Source of the DNA: an uncultured Muribaculaceae bacterium
Lineage (GTDB): Bacteria; Bacteroidota; Bacteroidia; Bacteroidales; Muribaculaceae
Direction of reading: 5' to 3'
DNA: 62,686 nt
Assembly: GCA_910578095.1 (NCBI GenBank)
Contig: CAJTOZ010000016.1
Coordinates: 1-62,686, forward strand
Positions 51,112 through 60,036 of this stretch are shown here, piece after piece (position 1 is the first letter of the stretch; each line of letters starts with the position of its first letter). The notes beneath the pieces were generated by a model that saw only the letters and a program-made list of their open reading frames with translations, did not search any database and was not told the origin of the DNA. Position numbers and translations under genes: made by a program.

Positions 51112-51750
51112 TCAGAAGGGTACGTAGATTAGTTTTTTTGTGTCGTAGCATGCCTCAGGGATGAATTCCTGGAGATTGTATTCCACGACCGGACGGCGTG
51201 TGGAGGCGATTTCGGCCTGCAGGTCGCCGCCTTTAAGACAAACAAGTCCGTCGGTATAACGGTTCGCTCCACGGCGGCCGCGTTCGATGTTTTTTGTTAT
51301 AAGCGGTACGAGTGCGTCGAGTGTCATCACGGCTCGGCTCACGACGTAGTTGTAGCGTGCGCGGCATTCGCCTATATCGCCGTGCTGGAATGTGACGTTG
51401 TCCAGTCCGATAGCTGCGGCTATCTCCGATGCCACGCGTATTTTCTTTCCTATGCGGTCGATGAGGTGGAAGCTGCATCCGGGGTAGGCTATGGCGAGGG
51501 GTATTCCGGGGAGGCCTCCGCCAGTGCCCATGTCGAGGAATGTGGTGCCCGGCTCGAGCGGGCCGAGGAACGATGCTATGGCGAGGCTGTGGAGGATGTG
51601 GGCGGTGTAGAGGTTGTCGATATCGCGGCGCGAGATCACGTTGATGCGTGCGTTCCACTCGCCATACAGGCCGGCGAGGGCGCGTATCTGCTCGCGCTGT
51701 TTCTCGTCCATGGCGGGAAAATACTTGAATATGATGTCGTAGTCGGCCAT
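51112..51750 (-). CDS. rsmG: 16S rRNA (guanine-527-N7) methyltransferase
   Basis: A 212-aa SAM-dependent methyltransferase that modifies G527 of 16S rRNA. The SAM-binding motif is FLDMGTGGGLPGIPLAI, followed by FHLIDRIGKKIRV and YNYVVSRAV. Length fits the family (about 205-215 aa). Loss of RsmG gives low-level streptomycin resistance in other bacteria. A short repeated leader element lies just upstream at 51770-51790. Confidence 0.95.
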   Translation of the reverse strand: MADYDIIFKYFPAMDEKQREQIRALAGLYGEWNARINVISRRDIDNLYTAHILHSLAIASFLGPLEPGTTFLDMGTGGGLPGIPLAIAYPGCSFHLIDRIGKKIRVASEIAAAIGLDNVTFQHGDIGECRARYNYVVSRAVMTLDALVPLITKNIERGRRGANRYTDGLVCLKGGDLQAEIASTRRPVVEYNLQEFIPEACYDTKKLIYVPF

Positions 51751-51769
51751 AGGTGGCTTTTTTATATTA

Positions 51770-51790
51770 GAGGGTTTTTAATAACAGATG
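51770..51790. repeat. leader element shared with bla
   Basis: This 21-bp stretch, starting GAGGGTTTTTAATAAC, matches the reverse complement of 49519-49539 at 20 of 21 positions. Read toward each gene, both copies lie about 15-20 nt before a start codon (bla and rsmG). Confidence 0.55.
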
Positions 51791-51929
51791 TTAACGCAAG
51801 GGCGGATACGGTTGATGGTTTCGGCCTGGGCACGCCAGCCTCTAAAAAACGTTTTTCTTCGACAAATTTATGAATTTATCGCCTAAAAACGCTGTCGGTT
51901 CGGTAAAAAATAGCGTACTTTGCATTATT

Positions 51930-52772
51930 ATGGTAAAAATAGGACGATTCAACACTCTCGCTGTGGTCAAGACGGTGGATTTCGGAGTGTATCTCGATGG
52001 CGGCAATAGTGTGGAGATTCTTCTGCCTGCGCGCTTTGTTCCGGAGGGCACCCAGCCCGGCGACACGGTGGATGTGTTTATATATAAAGATTCGGAGGAC
52101 CGTATCATAGCAACGACCGATGTGCCTTATGTGCAAGTGGGCGAGTTTGCCTATCTGCAAGTGAGCCAGGTGAATGATACCGGGGCTTTCATGGACTGGG
52201 GAATCCTGGGAAAGGATCTGCTGGTGCCTTACTCGCAGCAGAAGTCAAGGATGCATGCCGGAGGCGTGTATCTGGTGTATGTGTATCTTGATGAGGCTTC
52301 CGGGCGCATCGTGGCTTCGGCCAAGACGGAGCGCTTTCTGGGCAATACGCTGCCGGAGTATAAGCCCGGCGATGAGGTGGACTGTCTCGTGACGGGCGAA
52401 ACGCCGATAGGCTACAGTGTGATAGTGGACAATCTCCATCGTGGCATGATATATGCCAACGAGGTGTTCCGCCCTCTGGAGGAACAGGAGACGGTGCGTG
52501 CTTATGTGAAGCATGTGCGGGAGGATGGAAAGATTGATCTGCGCCTCGGAGGCGATACCCGCAAGAGGGTGGGGAGCCTGACGGAGTCGATCCTGCTGGC
52601 GCTGCGTGCCAATGGCGGCAGCATGGCCATCACGGACAAGGCTTCTCCCGAGGAGATACGCGCACATTTCCGTTGCAGCAAGAAGGATTTCAAAAAAGCG
52701 ATAGGGGCGCTTTACAAGGCACGGAGCATTGAGCTGCGTCCCGACAGTATAGCGCTTGCTAAAAAAGAATAA
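51930..52772 (+). CDS. cvfB: CvfB-family S1 RNA-binding protein
   Basis: A 280-aa protein with tandem S1-like beta barrels (IGRFNTLAVVKTVDFGVYLDGG, YLQVSQVNDTGAFMDWGILGKDLLVPYSQQ) and a C-terminal winged-helix (GGSMAITDKASPEEIRAHFRCSKKDFKKAIGALYKA). This order is that of CvfB/YitL proteins, which bind RNA and affect virulence regulators in Firmicutes. I chose ATG 51930 since homologues begin MVKIGRFN. A TAC-TTTG sequence ends 8 nt before the ATG, so the transcript may be almost leaderless. It is divergent from rsmG. Confidence 0.9.
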   Translation: MVKIGRFNTLAVVKTVDFGVYLDGGNSVEILLPARFVPEGTQPGDTVDVFIYKDSEDRIIATTDVPYVQVGEFAYLQVSQVNDTGAFMDWGILGKDLLVPYSQQKSRMHAGGVYLVYVYLDEASGRIVASAKTERFLGNTLPEYKPGDEVDCLVTGETPIGYSVIVDNLHRGMIYANEVFRPLEEQETVRAYVKHVREDGKIDLRLGGDTRKRVGSLTESILLALRANGGSMAITDKASPEEIRAHFRCSKKDFKKAIGALYKARSIELRPDSIALAKKE

Positions 52773-52799
52773 ACTTCCGAACTTCCGTGCCGTGCCTGC

Positions 52800-52830
52800 G
52801 TTGTAGCTTTAGAAATTCAAAAGCTACAAC
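52800..52830 (+). promoter_or_regulatory. hairpin abutting the cupin start codon
   Basis: GTTGTAGCTTT (52800-52810) pairs perfectly with AAAGCTACAAC (52820-52830), and the ATG begins at 52832. It would hide the ribosome site in RNA, or it may be an operator. It also could end cvfB transcription, though no T run follows. Confidence 0.6.
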
Positions 52831-52831
52831 T

Positions 52832-53161
52832 ATGAATACAGGTATTGAAAAAAACAACCAGATGAATCTTCTTCATAAGGTTGACTACGAAAAGAATCAG
52901 GTGGTGACGGTGGAAGTTGTCACTGCGGCCGGAGGCGAGGTGCGTCTGCTCGCTCTGGACAAAGAGGTGGTGATAGCCGATCATTCCGTGAAGGCCAATG
53001 TGCTCATTCAGGTGCTCGAGGGCGTGGCCGTGATCAAGGTGGAGGATCGTCCGCACTATGTGCGCGCCGGGCAGACGATGCTGCTGGCCCCTGATACGGT
53101 GCATGCCGTGTATGCGGCTGAATGTTGCAAGATATTGCTGACAAAGATAAATGTGGGCTGA
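52832..53161 (+). CDS. small cupin-domain protein
   Basis: A 109-aa single-domain cupin. The barrel strands VLIQVLEGVAVIKVEDRPHYVRAGQTMLLAPDTVHAVYA carry the second cupin motif with a histidine in DTVHAV, and the first motif histidine is in ADHSVKAN. Few metal ligands are visible, so catalytic activity is uncertain. It follows cvfB by 59 nt, with an 11-bp hairpin right before its ATG, which I chose because the longer frame runs through that hairpin. It ends with its own terminator. Confidence 0.8.
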   Translation: MNTGIEKNNQMNLLHKVDYEKNQVVTVEVVTAAGGEVRLLALDKEVVIADHSVKANVLIQVLEGVAVIKVEDRPHYVRAGQTMLLAPDTVHAVYAAECCKILLTKINVG

Positions 53162-53186
53162 TCCCGTATGGCGCGGATACAGATGG

Positions 53187-53247
53187 ACAAAAGAGCATAA
53201 GCGATACAATTTATTGTGTTGATTATTAGCTCTTTTGTTCTTTTTTT
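53187..53247 (+). terminator. terminator after the cupin gene
   Basis: ACAAAAGAGC (53187-53196) pairs with GCTCTTTTGT (53229-53238), with a 32-nt loop that can pair further (TAA/TTA). A T7 run follows at 53240. Confidence 0.8.
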
Positions 53248-53325
53248 GTTTTGTGCTTTTACTCGCCTTGTCACTTATACGTGCCGAAGACAGATCACTG
53301 CATTTTGGGAGTAATTGGCACGAGG

Positions 53326-54630
53326 CTATGGCTTGTGCGGGAAGCTGACGCAGAAGCGGGTGATGCCGTCGGGGTAGGTGCGCAGAGAGAATCCGCAGCG
53401 GTGCTTGTTGAGCACGTCGCTGACAAAGAGAAGGCCGAGGCCGCGGCCGGAGGCTTTGGAGGAGAAGAAGGGTGTGAATATTTTCTGCTGCGTGGCCTCG
53501 TCGATGCCGGGGCCGTTGTCCTCGACGGAGAATCCTGCCGGCGCCGACGATATGCGGATGGTGATGGCACCGTCGGTGCCGATGCTTTCGGCGGCGTTTT
53601 TCACGAGGTTGATGACCACCTGCTCCATAAGCACGGGGTCGGCCTTGGTGTGTGCCGGCTCTGAGGCGGGCACAATGTCTACTGATATGCGTCGCGTGGC
53701 GCAGATGCTTTCAAGAAGTTTCTGCGAGCCTTGCAAGAAGCTGTTGAGTTCTATGGGCGTGAGAGTGGGAAGGGGTATTTTCACTACGTCGGCAAACGAG
53801 GTGATGAATTCGCTCATGGACAGGCAACGGCGGCGGCATGTGCTGATGGCATCGGATATCTCGGCATCGTCGATGCAGTATGAGGCTGTGTCGAGTATGG
53901 AGCCGATGCCGGCCATGGAGTTGTTGACCTCGTGGGCCATCATGCGTATCACCTTTTCGTAGGCTGTGCGCTCGGCCCGCATGACTTCGTCGGTGAGGCG
54001 TTCCACAAGCAGGAACGGGTGGCGGAAGCCTTGATCCATATATGACAGCCGGGCGCAGCGGTAGATCATGGAATTGCTGAGACGCAGCGTGCGTGTGTGG
54101 CCCTGGGGGAGGTGGGCCAACTCGTGGGCGAGCGGGCCGGGCACCTCATCAAGAGGCAGGAGGCGTGCGGCGGCGGCCTCGGTGCCGAGGAATGTGGCGG
54201 CGGCGCGGTTGAGCATGGTGATGCGTCCGTCCTCCCCGAGCACGATCACTCCCATGGGCGATTCGTCGATGAGGAGGTCGAGAAAATGGTTTTGCTCGCG
54301 TATGTGCAGGCGCTCGCGCTTGAGGCGGTCCATCATTTCGTTGAACATGCGCACGATGGTGTCGGCGTCGCTTTGTCCTACCGGCGCGAGGCGCGAACTG
54401 AAGTCCTGCTCGCGCAGCAGGTTCATGCCGTTGGCTATGGTGGCGATGGGTTTTACCACCTGCTGGCGGAAAATCCACAGCAGAAGCAGCGACAGCAGCA
54501 GTATGCCCTGTGCGATGTAGAATTGCGCAGGGCCGCTTTTGCCCGCAAGCAGGATGAGCCACACTGAGGCTCCTATGATGCATAGGGCCACCGGGGCGAG
54601 CATCCAAGAAAGTGCAGGCCGTCGTGTCAT
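53326..54630 (-). CDS. sensor histidine kinase (NtrB/NtrY-like)
   Basis: A 434-aa membrane kinase. Two helices (about 10-30 and 37-54) enclose almost no periplasmic loop, so it likely senses a membrane or cytoplasmic signal. HAMP (about 55-108) and PAS (about 112-200) domains precede the phospho-acceptor histidine H233 in RMMAHEVNNS. The ATPase domain has NLVKNAAES, VEDNGPGI and GRGLGLLF. It overlaps the response-regulator gene by 4 bp (ATGA), so translation is coupled. It is the last gene of the efflux operon. Confidence 0.93.
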   Translation of the reverse strand: MTRRPALSWMLAPVALCIIGASVWLILLAGKSGPAQFYIAQGILLLSLLLLWIFRQQVVKPIATIANGMNLLREQDFSSRLAPVGQSDADTIVRMFNEMMDRLKRERLHIREQNHFLDLLIDESPMGVIVLGEDGRITMLNRAAATFLGTEAAAARLLPLDEVPGPLAHELAHLPQGHTRTLRLSNSMIYRCARLSYMDQGFRHPFLLVERLTDEVMRAERTAYEKVIRMMAHEVNNSMAGIGSILDTASYCIDDAEISDAISTCRRRCLSMSEFITSFADVVKIPLPTLTPIELNSFLQGSQKLLESICATRRISVDIVPASEPAHTKADPVLMEQVVINLVKNAAESIGTDGAITIRISSAPAGFSVEDNGPGIDEATQQKIFTPFFSSKASGRGLGLLFVSDVLNKHRCGFSLRTYPDGITRFCVSFPHKP

Positions 54631-55949
54631 GGTGTGATACGGAATTTTTCCAAGCGCCGGTAAAGCGACTGGCGTGTGATTCCAAGCAGTGCTGCCGCTC
54701 TCGACAGGTTCCCTCCCGAGCGGCGAAGGGCATCCTCGACGGCAACCCGCTCGATGTCGTCGAGGTTGGCCGATGCGGTGGCGCCCGCGGCAGCAGGTGT
54801 CAGGGATACGGCAGAGCGGAAGTCGTCGGCGTGCAGCTGTGGCTTGCCGGAAATAAGGATTGTGCGCTCCACGAGGTTCTTGAGCTCGCGGATATTGCCA
54901 GGGAAGGGCAGTGTGCGCAGGAATGCGATGGCGTCCTGCGCGATGTCGGGGCGCTCGGTGTGGCTGGCGGCGCAGAATCTGCGCGCGAAGTGCTCGGCGA
55001 GTGGAGCGATATCGTCGGGCCTTTCGCGCAGCGGTGGCAGGGTGACGGTGATGAGGTTGATGCGGTAGAAGAGGTCCTCACGGAAGGTGCGCTCGGCCAC
55101 CATCTCGGCGAGATTGGCATTGGTGGCGCATACCACCCGGATATCGACGTTGCGCGTGCGGCTGTCGCCAAGTCTCTCGAAGCTGTGCTCCTGAAGCACG
55201 CGCAGCAGTTTCACCTGCGAGTTGAGATCGAGCTCGCCTATTTCGTCGAGAAAGATGGTGCCTTTGTCGGCCACGGCGAAGCGTCCCTCGCGGTCGGCGG
55301 AAGCGCCGGTGAAGGCGCCCTTTTTGTGGCCGAACATTTCGCTCTCGAAGAGAGAACGCGAGATGCCGCCGAGGTTCACTTTGACGAATGGTGCGGCGGC
55401 ACGGCGGCTGTTGGCGTGAAGCGTTTCGGCTATCAGTTCCTTGCCGGTGCCGTTCTCGCCCATGATGAGCACTGAGGCGTCGGTGGGCGCCACGCGGCGC
55501 ACTGTGTCGAGCACCTGCATCAGTGCCGGGCTTGAGCCTATGATGCGCGAGCGGTCGAAGGCGGAACTTTCGGCCGGTGCGGCTGAAAGTTCCAGGGCGG
55601 TGTCGATGCGCTGCAGCAGGGTGCGGTTGTCCCACGGTTTTGTGAGAAAGTCGAAGGCGCCGGCACGCACTCCTTCCACCGCGAGGGGGATGCTGCCCCA
55701 GGCGGTGAGGAATATCACAGGCACCTCCGGCCGGAAGATTTTTATCTGGCGCAGCAGAGTGAGGCCTTCGTCGCCTGTGGTGGCGCTGGAGAAGTTCATG
55801 TCGAGCAGCACGAGCTGCGGGGCCACGGCACGCACGGTGTCGATGACCTCGGCAGGAGAGCCTACTGTCTTCACATCATGGCCCGCCTTGCGCAGGAGCA
55901 TGGACAGAGACAGGCGTATGGCGTTGTCGTCGTCGGCGATGAGAATCAT
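54627..55949 (-). CDS. NtrC-type sigma-54-dependent response regulator
   Basis: A 440-aa activator. The receiver domain has the phospho-acceptor D50 in LVLLDMNF. The AAA+ domain has Walker A GENGTGKE (164-171) and the sigma-54 contact loop GAFTGA at 211-216, unchanged. A Fis-type helix-turn-helix (NLSRAAALLGITRQSLYRRL) ends the protein. It therefore opens sigma-54 promoters. It lies 27 nt after tolC and overlaps the kinase gene, and a sigma-54 promoter with a palindrome is at the head of this gene run (62021-62098), its probable target. Confidence 0.95.
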   Translation of the reverse strand: MILIADDDNAIRLSLSMLLRKAGHDVKTVGSPAEVIDTVRAVAPQLVLLDMNFSSATTGDEGLTLLRQIKIFRPEVPVIFLTAWGSIPLAVEGVRAGAFDFLTKPWDNRTLLQRIDTALELSAAPAESSAFDRSRIIGSSPALMQVLDTVRRVAPTDASVLIMGENGTGKELIAETLHANSRRAAAPFVKVNLGGISRSLFESEMFGHKKGAFTGASADREGRFAVADKGTIFLDEIGELDLNSQVKLLRVLQEHSFERLGDSRTRNVDIRVVCATNANLAEMVAERTFREDLFYRINLITVTLPPLRERPDDIAPLAEHFARRFCAASHTERPDIAQDAIAFLRTLPFPGNIRELKNLVERTILISGKPQLHADDFRSAVSLTPAAAGATASANLDDIERVAVEDALRRSGGNLSRAAALLGITRQSLYRRLEKFRITP

Positions 55950-55976
55950 GATGCAAATTTAATGATTATTTCCGAA

Positions 55977-57455
55977 TTATTTCCTGACAATAGCCTCGAT
56001 GTCGGCATCAATGCTGCTTCCGGAGGCGTAGTCCCAGAGTGTGAGGCTACGGAGCTGGTAGTAATAGTACCAGTATTGGAACAGCTGGTTGATGTAGTCG
56101 CGGCGTGCGGAGTCTTTGCGCGACTGGGAGTCGTTGAGATCGAGGGTGGAGATTTTGCCTATCATGAATGTCTCGACGTTGGTGTGGTAGCGTTGCTGGG
56201 CGATGGTGTCGGAGCGTGTGGCTATGGAGAGCTGTTCCTTCTGGTTGTTGAAGCGTTCGACGAGGATGAAAATATCCTGACGGAAGTTCATTTCTTCCTG
56301 CCGCAGCCGGCTCTGCACCACACGGCGGTTGCTTTCGGCCACTTTCACCTTGCCGCGGCGTTTTCCCCAGTCGAGGATAGGGATCTTGAATCCTACCTCC
56401 ACCACCTGGTTGTCCTTGAGCGGGTCGTAAGCTCCGCTGAAGCGGTCGGATGTGCCGGTGTAGCCGATCTGCGCGTAGAGGGTGATCTCGCGCAGGTCGC
56501 CTTTGGCTTTTGCCACTTCATAGTCGGCCTCGAGCTGGCGGCGGCGTATGTTGCTTGCGAAAGAGTTGCGCTCCAGCGCGCGGTCGAGCACGTCGGCATA
56601 GTCGATATCGGCGTCGGGTATTCCACCCGGCAGCACGGGCACGAGTTCGATGTCCTCATCCATTCCGAGGAAAGAGCGGAGCTTGAACATGGCCGAGCGG
56701 TAGTCGCTCTCGTTGTCGGTGAGTGTTGAGCGTGCGGTGAGCAGGTTGAGCTCAAGTTGCAGCAGGTCGTTCTCGCTTATCTGCCCCATCGCTCTCTTGG
56801 CCTGGGCCACTTCGTACAGTTTCCGGGAGTTGTCGAAGTTCTGGCGCGCTATGTATAGATTTTCCTTTGCCATGAGCAGGGAGAAGAAATAGTTGACGGC
56901 CTGCATGGCCACCTGCTCCGTGGCGCTGACAAAGGCTGCTTTGGCCTCGGCGTAGCGCACGGGCTCGATGCGGCGGTTCCATTTTATGTGGTTGGTGCCG
57001 AATACGGGCTGTGAGAGAGTGAGCGCTACCGGCACCGACATGAAACGGTTGAATTTCTGTCCGTCGAGCTGCTTGAGATAGTCGAGCGAGGTCGTGAGCG
57101 AGAGTTTGCCGCCGGTGAGCCAGATGTTTTGTTCGACGGACAGGGCGCCTGACATCTGCAGCACGTTGTTGCGCACGAAGGTGTATGTGCCGTCCTCCAG
57201 CTGGTAGCTGCTGTAGTTTTTCCGGTAGGACGGTATGGTGGCCTGGAAATTGACTTCCGGTAGCAGGTCGGCCCGGAAGGTGCGGTATTCCCAGTAGGCG
57301 GTTTTGAGCTCGTTGAGGGCCACGGCAGCATCCACACTGCCGGTGCGCGCAGTGGCTATGGCCTCGTCGAGGGTGATGGCGCGCTCCCCGGCGCTTGCGG
57401 CCATGGCGGCCGCAAGCAGCGCGGGGGCGATGAGTGCTTTCAGTAGATGTATCAT
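55977..57455 (-). CDS. TolC-family outer-membrane efflux protein
   Basis: A 492-aa channel with a signal peptide (1-22, AASAGE region) and two OEP repeats of long helices and strands (about 25-240 and 260-480). No lipobox is present. It would form the outer-membrane exit duct for the ABC/HlyD system encoded before it. The start is 4 nt after the second FtsX permease, so it belongs to the same operon. Confidence 0.9.
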   Translation of the reverse strand: MIHLLKALIAPALLAAAMAASAGERAITLDEAIATARTGSVDAAVALNELKTAYWEYRTFRADLLPEVNFQATIPSYRKNYSSYQLEDGTYTFVRNNVLQMSGALSVEQNIWLTGGKLSLTTSLDYLKQLDGQKFNRFMSVPVALTLSQPVFGTNHIKWNRRIEPVRYAEAKAAFVSATEQVAMQAVNYFFSLLMAKENLYIARQNFDNSRKLYEVAQAKRAMGQISENDLLQLELNLLTARSTLTDNESDYRSAMFKLRSFLGMDEDIELVPVLPGGIPDADIDYADVLDRALERNSFASNIRRRQLEADYEVAKAKGDLREITLYAQIGYTGTSDRFSGAYDPLKDNQVVEVGFKIPILDWGKRRGKVKVAESNRRVVQSRLRQEEMNFRQDIFILVERFNNQKEQLSIATRSDTIAQQRYHTNVETFMIGKISTLDLNDSQSRKDSARRDYINQLFQYWYYYYQLRSLTLWDYASGSSIDADIEAIVRK

Positions 57456-57459
57456 ATCG

Positions 57460-58722
57460 TTATTCGCTGCGCAGTGCTTCGGCGGGGGCTATGCGCATGG
57501 CGCGTGATGCTGGCAGGGATATGCCGCCGATAATCATCAGGGCCATGAGAGCGTAGGTGATGCCCGCGCATGTGAGCATGCGGCTGAAGGAGATGAACGA
57601 GGATGTCTCGAGGAAATTTGTGAGTTCCATGTGGGCTATGTTCGCGTCGATGATGACGGCGAGGGGTGTCACGATGGTGAGCAGCAGCAGGCCTTCGCCC
57701 ACAAGCAAGCGAAAGATGTCGGAGCGAGTGGCGCCGTTGACCATGCGCACCGCCACATCGGAAACGCGTTGCTGGGTGCGGAACCAGAACGTGCCGAGGA
57801 GCCCGAGGAAGATGTTGACGAGGAGGAATGCCATCCCGATCATATACTGTGTGTTGGTACGTTCGGAATTGAGCAGGACATTGTCGCGGATATCGTCGAA
57901 AGAGCGTATGCGGCTGATGAAGAGATTGCCTACACGGAGTTGTTTCGGTGCGTCGGCGGTAAGGTTCTCGATGAAGTCGTGGTCCATGTTTTCGCGCACG
58001 CGCACTACCAGTTCGTTGGACCAGGCGTGCTCACGAGGTCCCATGGGCACGAATACGGAGCGGTTCATCTGTCCCTGCATGTAGTCGTTGTAGCGCATGA
58101 CGTTGGCGACGGCTCCTACCTTGATGGAGTTGATGGTGTCGCCGAGCATGTACATGTCCTTTCCTACGTAGGGACGCATGTCGTAGATGTTGAAATCCAA
58201 TGCGAAAAGGTTCTGGCTGGGTATGGCGCACCGCTCTCTCATTATATCGGCCAGCTCTTCGGGTGTTTCGCCGTTTACGCCTCCGATGCGGAACACGCGC
58301 AGGAAGTCGGGCTGGATGATTCGCAGAATGGTGTAGCCGGATGTCTTGAGGGTGTCGATGGTGAAGTCGCCGCCGGAGTTGCTGCCCTGATAGGGGTGGG
58401 AGTTGCGGCTGAATGCGGCGGCCTCGATCTCGGGACGCTTGCGCAGGCGCTCGATTAGCTCGGTGCGGTCGTCCCAGAGATGTTCTTCGGGGAGGTCTTT
58501 TATGAATTCGGGGCTTGCTTCATTGACGGTGCCTAAGTCGATTTTGTAGCAGTGTTCGACATTGAAGCCGAGGGGCCATTGTTTCACTGTGTACATTACG
58601 TAGCAGCAGTCGACGATATACCATAGCACCACGCTGACAACGAGCAATTCCACGCACAGCCAGATGTTGCTGCGCCATTCGTTGCGTATTTGTTTTAGGA
58701 GTTTCTGACTCATGGTGTTCAA
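57460..58722 (-). CDS. FtsX-like ABC permease (MacB type), second
   Basis: A 420-aa permease with one N-terminal helix (about 20-45), a large periplasmic domain (MacB_PCD-like, about 50-280) and three C-terminal helices with RVSDVAVRMVNGATRSDIFRLLVGEG, the FtsX cytoplasmic loop. It overlaps the first permease gene by 4 bp. With two different half-size permeases the transporter is probably a heterodimer. This arrangement is common for Bacteroidota MacB-like exporters. Confidence 0.9.
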   Translation of the reverse strand: MNTMSQKLLKQIRNEWRSNIWLCVELLVVSVVLWYIVDCCYVMYTVKQWPLGFNVEHCYKIDLGTVNEASPEFIKDLPEEHLWDDRTELIERLRKRPEIEAAAFSRNSHPYQGSNSGGDFTIDTLKTSGYTILRIIQPDFLRVFRIGGVNGETPEELADIMRERCAIPSQNLFALDFNIYDMRPYVGKDMYMLGDTINSIKVGAVANVMRYNDYMQGQMNRSVFVPMGPREHAWSNELVVRVRENMDHDFIENLTADAPKQLRVGNLFISRIRSFDDIRDNVLLNSERTNTQYMIGMAFLLVNIFLGLLGTFWFRTQQRVSDVAVRMVNGATRSDIFRLLVGEGLLLLTIVTPLAVIIDANIAHMELTNFLETSSFISFSRMLTCAGITYALMALMIIGGISLPASRAMRIAPAEALRSE

Positions 58723-59996
58723 TGTTTGTTGATTGCGTTGACAATATTAGTGCGTGAGGCTTTCCAAGCCGGCAGTCCGCTGCTCAGGAGATTGAGCACG
58801 AAGCAGAACAGCAGCGCCATGCCGAGGGTGGAGGGCTGTATGAGCATGTTGATGTCCACCAGTGGCTCCGTGGTCGTGTTGCTATAGCCATCGGCAAAAA
58901 GGAAATTGCTGAAAAAGAAGGCGAATGCCACTCCCATCATCCATCCGATAAGGCCGGCGACGAGGGTTATGAGCAGGTTTTCGCCGAAAAGCTGTCCCAG
59001 GAGTTGCAGGCGCGTGCATCCGAAAGCGCGGCGCACGCCTATCTCCTCGACGCGCCTGCGCATGCGGCTCTCGGTCATGCCGCTGAGGTTGATGGCCGGC
59101 ACTATGAGCAGTATCGCGTAGATGATCCAGCGTTGGCGTCGCTGGGCTTTCTCGTCGGGCTCCATGTTGGCTCCGCCCCCGGCTACTGACTTTTCTTGTG
59201 TGTATGGCCTGTTGAGGGTTTTGAATTCCCATCCTGTCTCGGCCACTTCTTTGTTGTATTCGGCCACCATGCGCTCGTATTCAGCGCGTATCTCATCAAA
59301 ATCGTCGGAGCTGCGGGCCAGGATGGTCACGCTCTTGTCGCCCATGAGGCCGTAGCACCATGTCTCTTCTTGCGTGGTGGTGTGCGGAATCCATATGTGG
59401 GAGAATGCTCCGTCGGCCAAGGTGCTGACGTCGCGAACCACGCCGCACACGGTGTAGGGCACGTAGTCGAGCTGAAATTCCCGTCCGGTGGCTTCGGTGG
59501 TGCCGAATAGTTTCCGTGCGGTGCTGGCGTCGATTACGGCTATTTGGTGGGCCGATTCCACATCGGCCTGGCTGTATGGCTTGCCGTTCAGGAATGTGAA
59601 GTCGAATATCTTCCAGTAGTTCTCGTCGGTGCCTCGCATGTCGGTGCCTATGGGTGTGCCTCCTGCCTCCTGGATGTTGACCGGAGTTATGTTGGCTGAG
59701 TACAATGTGACGGCTTCCGGTGTGGAGAGCGAGCCAAACTGCCGTTTGGCGCTTTCGGTGCTTATCGGTCCGTTGCTTTGATAATAGTGGTTTTCTATCA
59801 TATGAACGCTCGCCCATTGGGCATGGAGCATGCGTGGCCGGTTGCTCACGGGGGCGTAGGGGGCTACCTGCACCTGGTGGAGCATCACCACCACCATGAT
59901 GAGGAATATGGATAGCGCTGTGCCTATGATGCCTATGGTGGTGAGCATTTTCTGGGTGCGCAGCTGGGCAAGTGTCTGCTTTATTAGCTGTTTCAT
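58719..59996 (-). CDS. FtsX-like ABC permease (MacB type), first
   Basis: A 425-aa permease with the same plan as its neighbour: N-terminal helix (about 20-42), periplasmic MacB_PCD-like domain and three C-terminal helices. The cytoplasmic loop reads RRVEEIGVRRAFGCTRLQLLGQLFGENLL, the FtsX signature. Sequence identity to the second permease is low, so the pair is old. It lies 40 nt after the ATPase gene. Confidence 0.9.
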   Translation of the reverse strand: MKQLIKQTLAQLRTQKMLTTIGIIGTALSIFLIMVVVMLHQVQVAPYAPVSNRPRMLHAQWASVHMIENHYYQSNGPISTESAKRQFGSLSTPEAVTLYSANITPVNIQEAGGTPIGTDMRGTDENYWKIFDFTFLNGKPYSQADVESAHQIAVIDASTARKLFGTTEATGREFQLDYVPYTVCGVVRDVSTLADGAFSHIWIPHTTTQEETWCYGLMGDKSVTILARSSDDFDEIRAEYERMVAEYNKEVAETGWEFKTLNRPYTQEKSVAGGGANMEPDEKAQRRQRWIIYAILLIVPAINLSGMTESRMRRRVEEIGVRRAFGCTRLQLLGQLFGENLLITLVAGLIGWMMGVAFAFFFSNFLFADGYSNTTTEPLVDINMLIQPSTLGMALLFCFVLNLLSSGLPAWKASRTNIVNAINKH

Positions 59997-60036
59997 CAGC
60001 TTTGTGGTTTTTGTGATTCTTGACTGTGGTTGTTTC

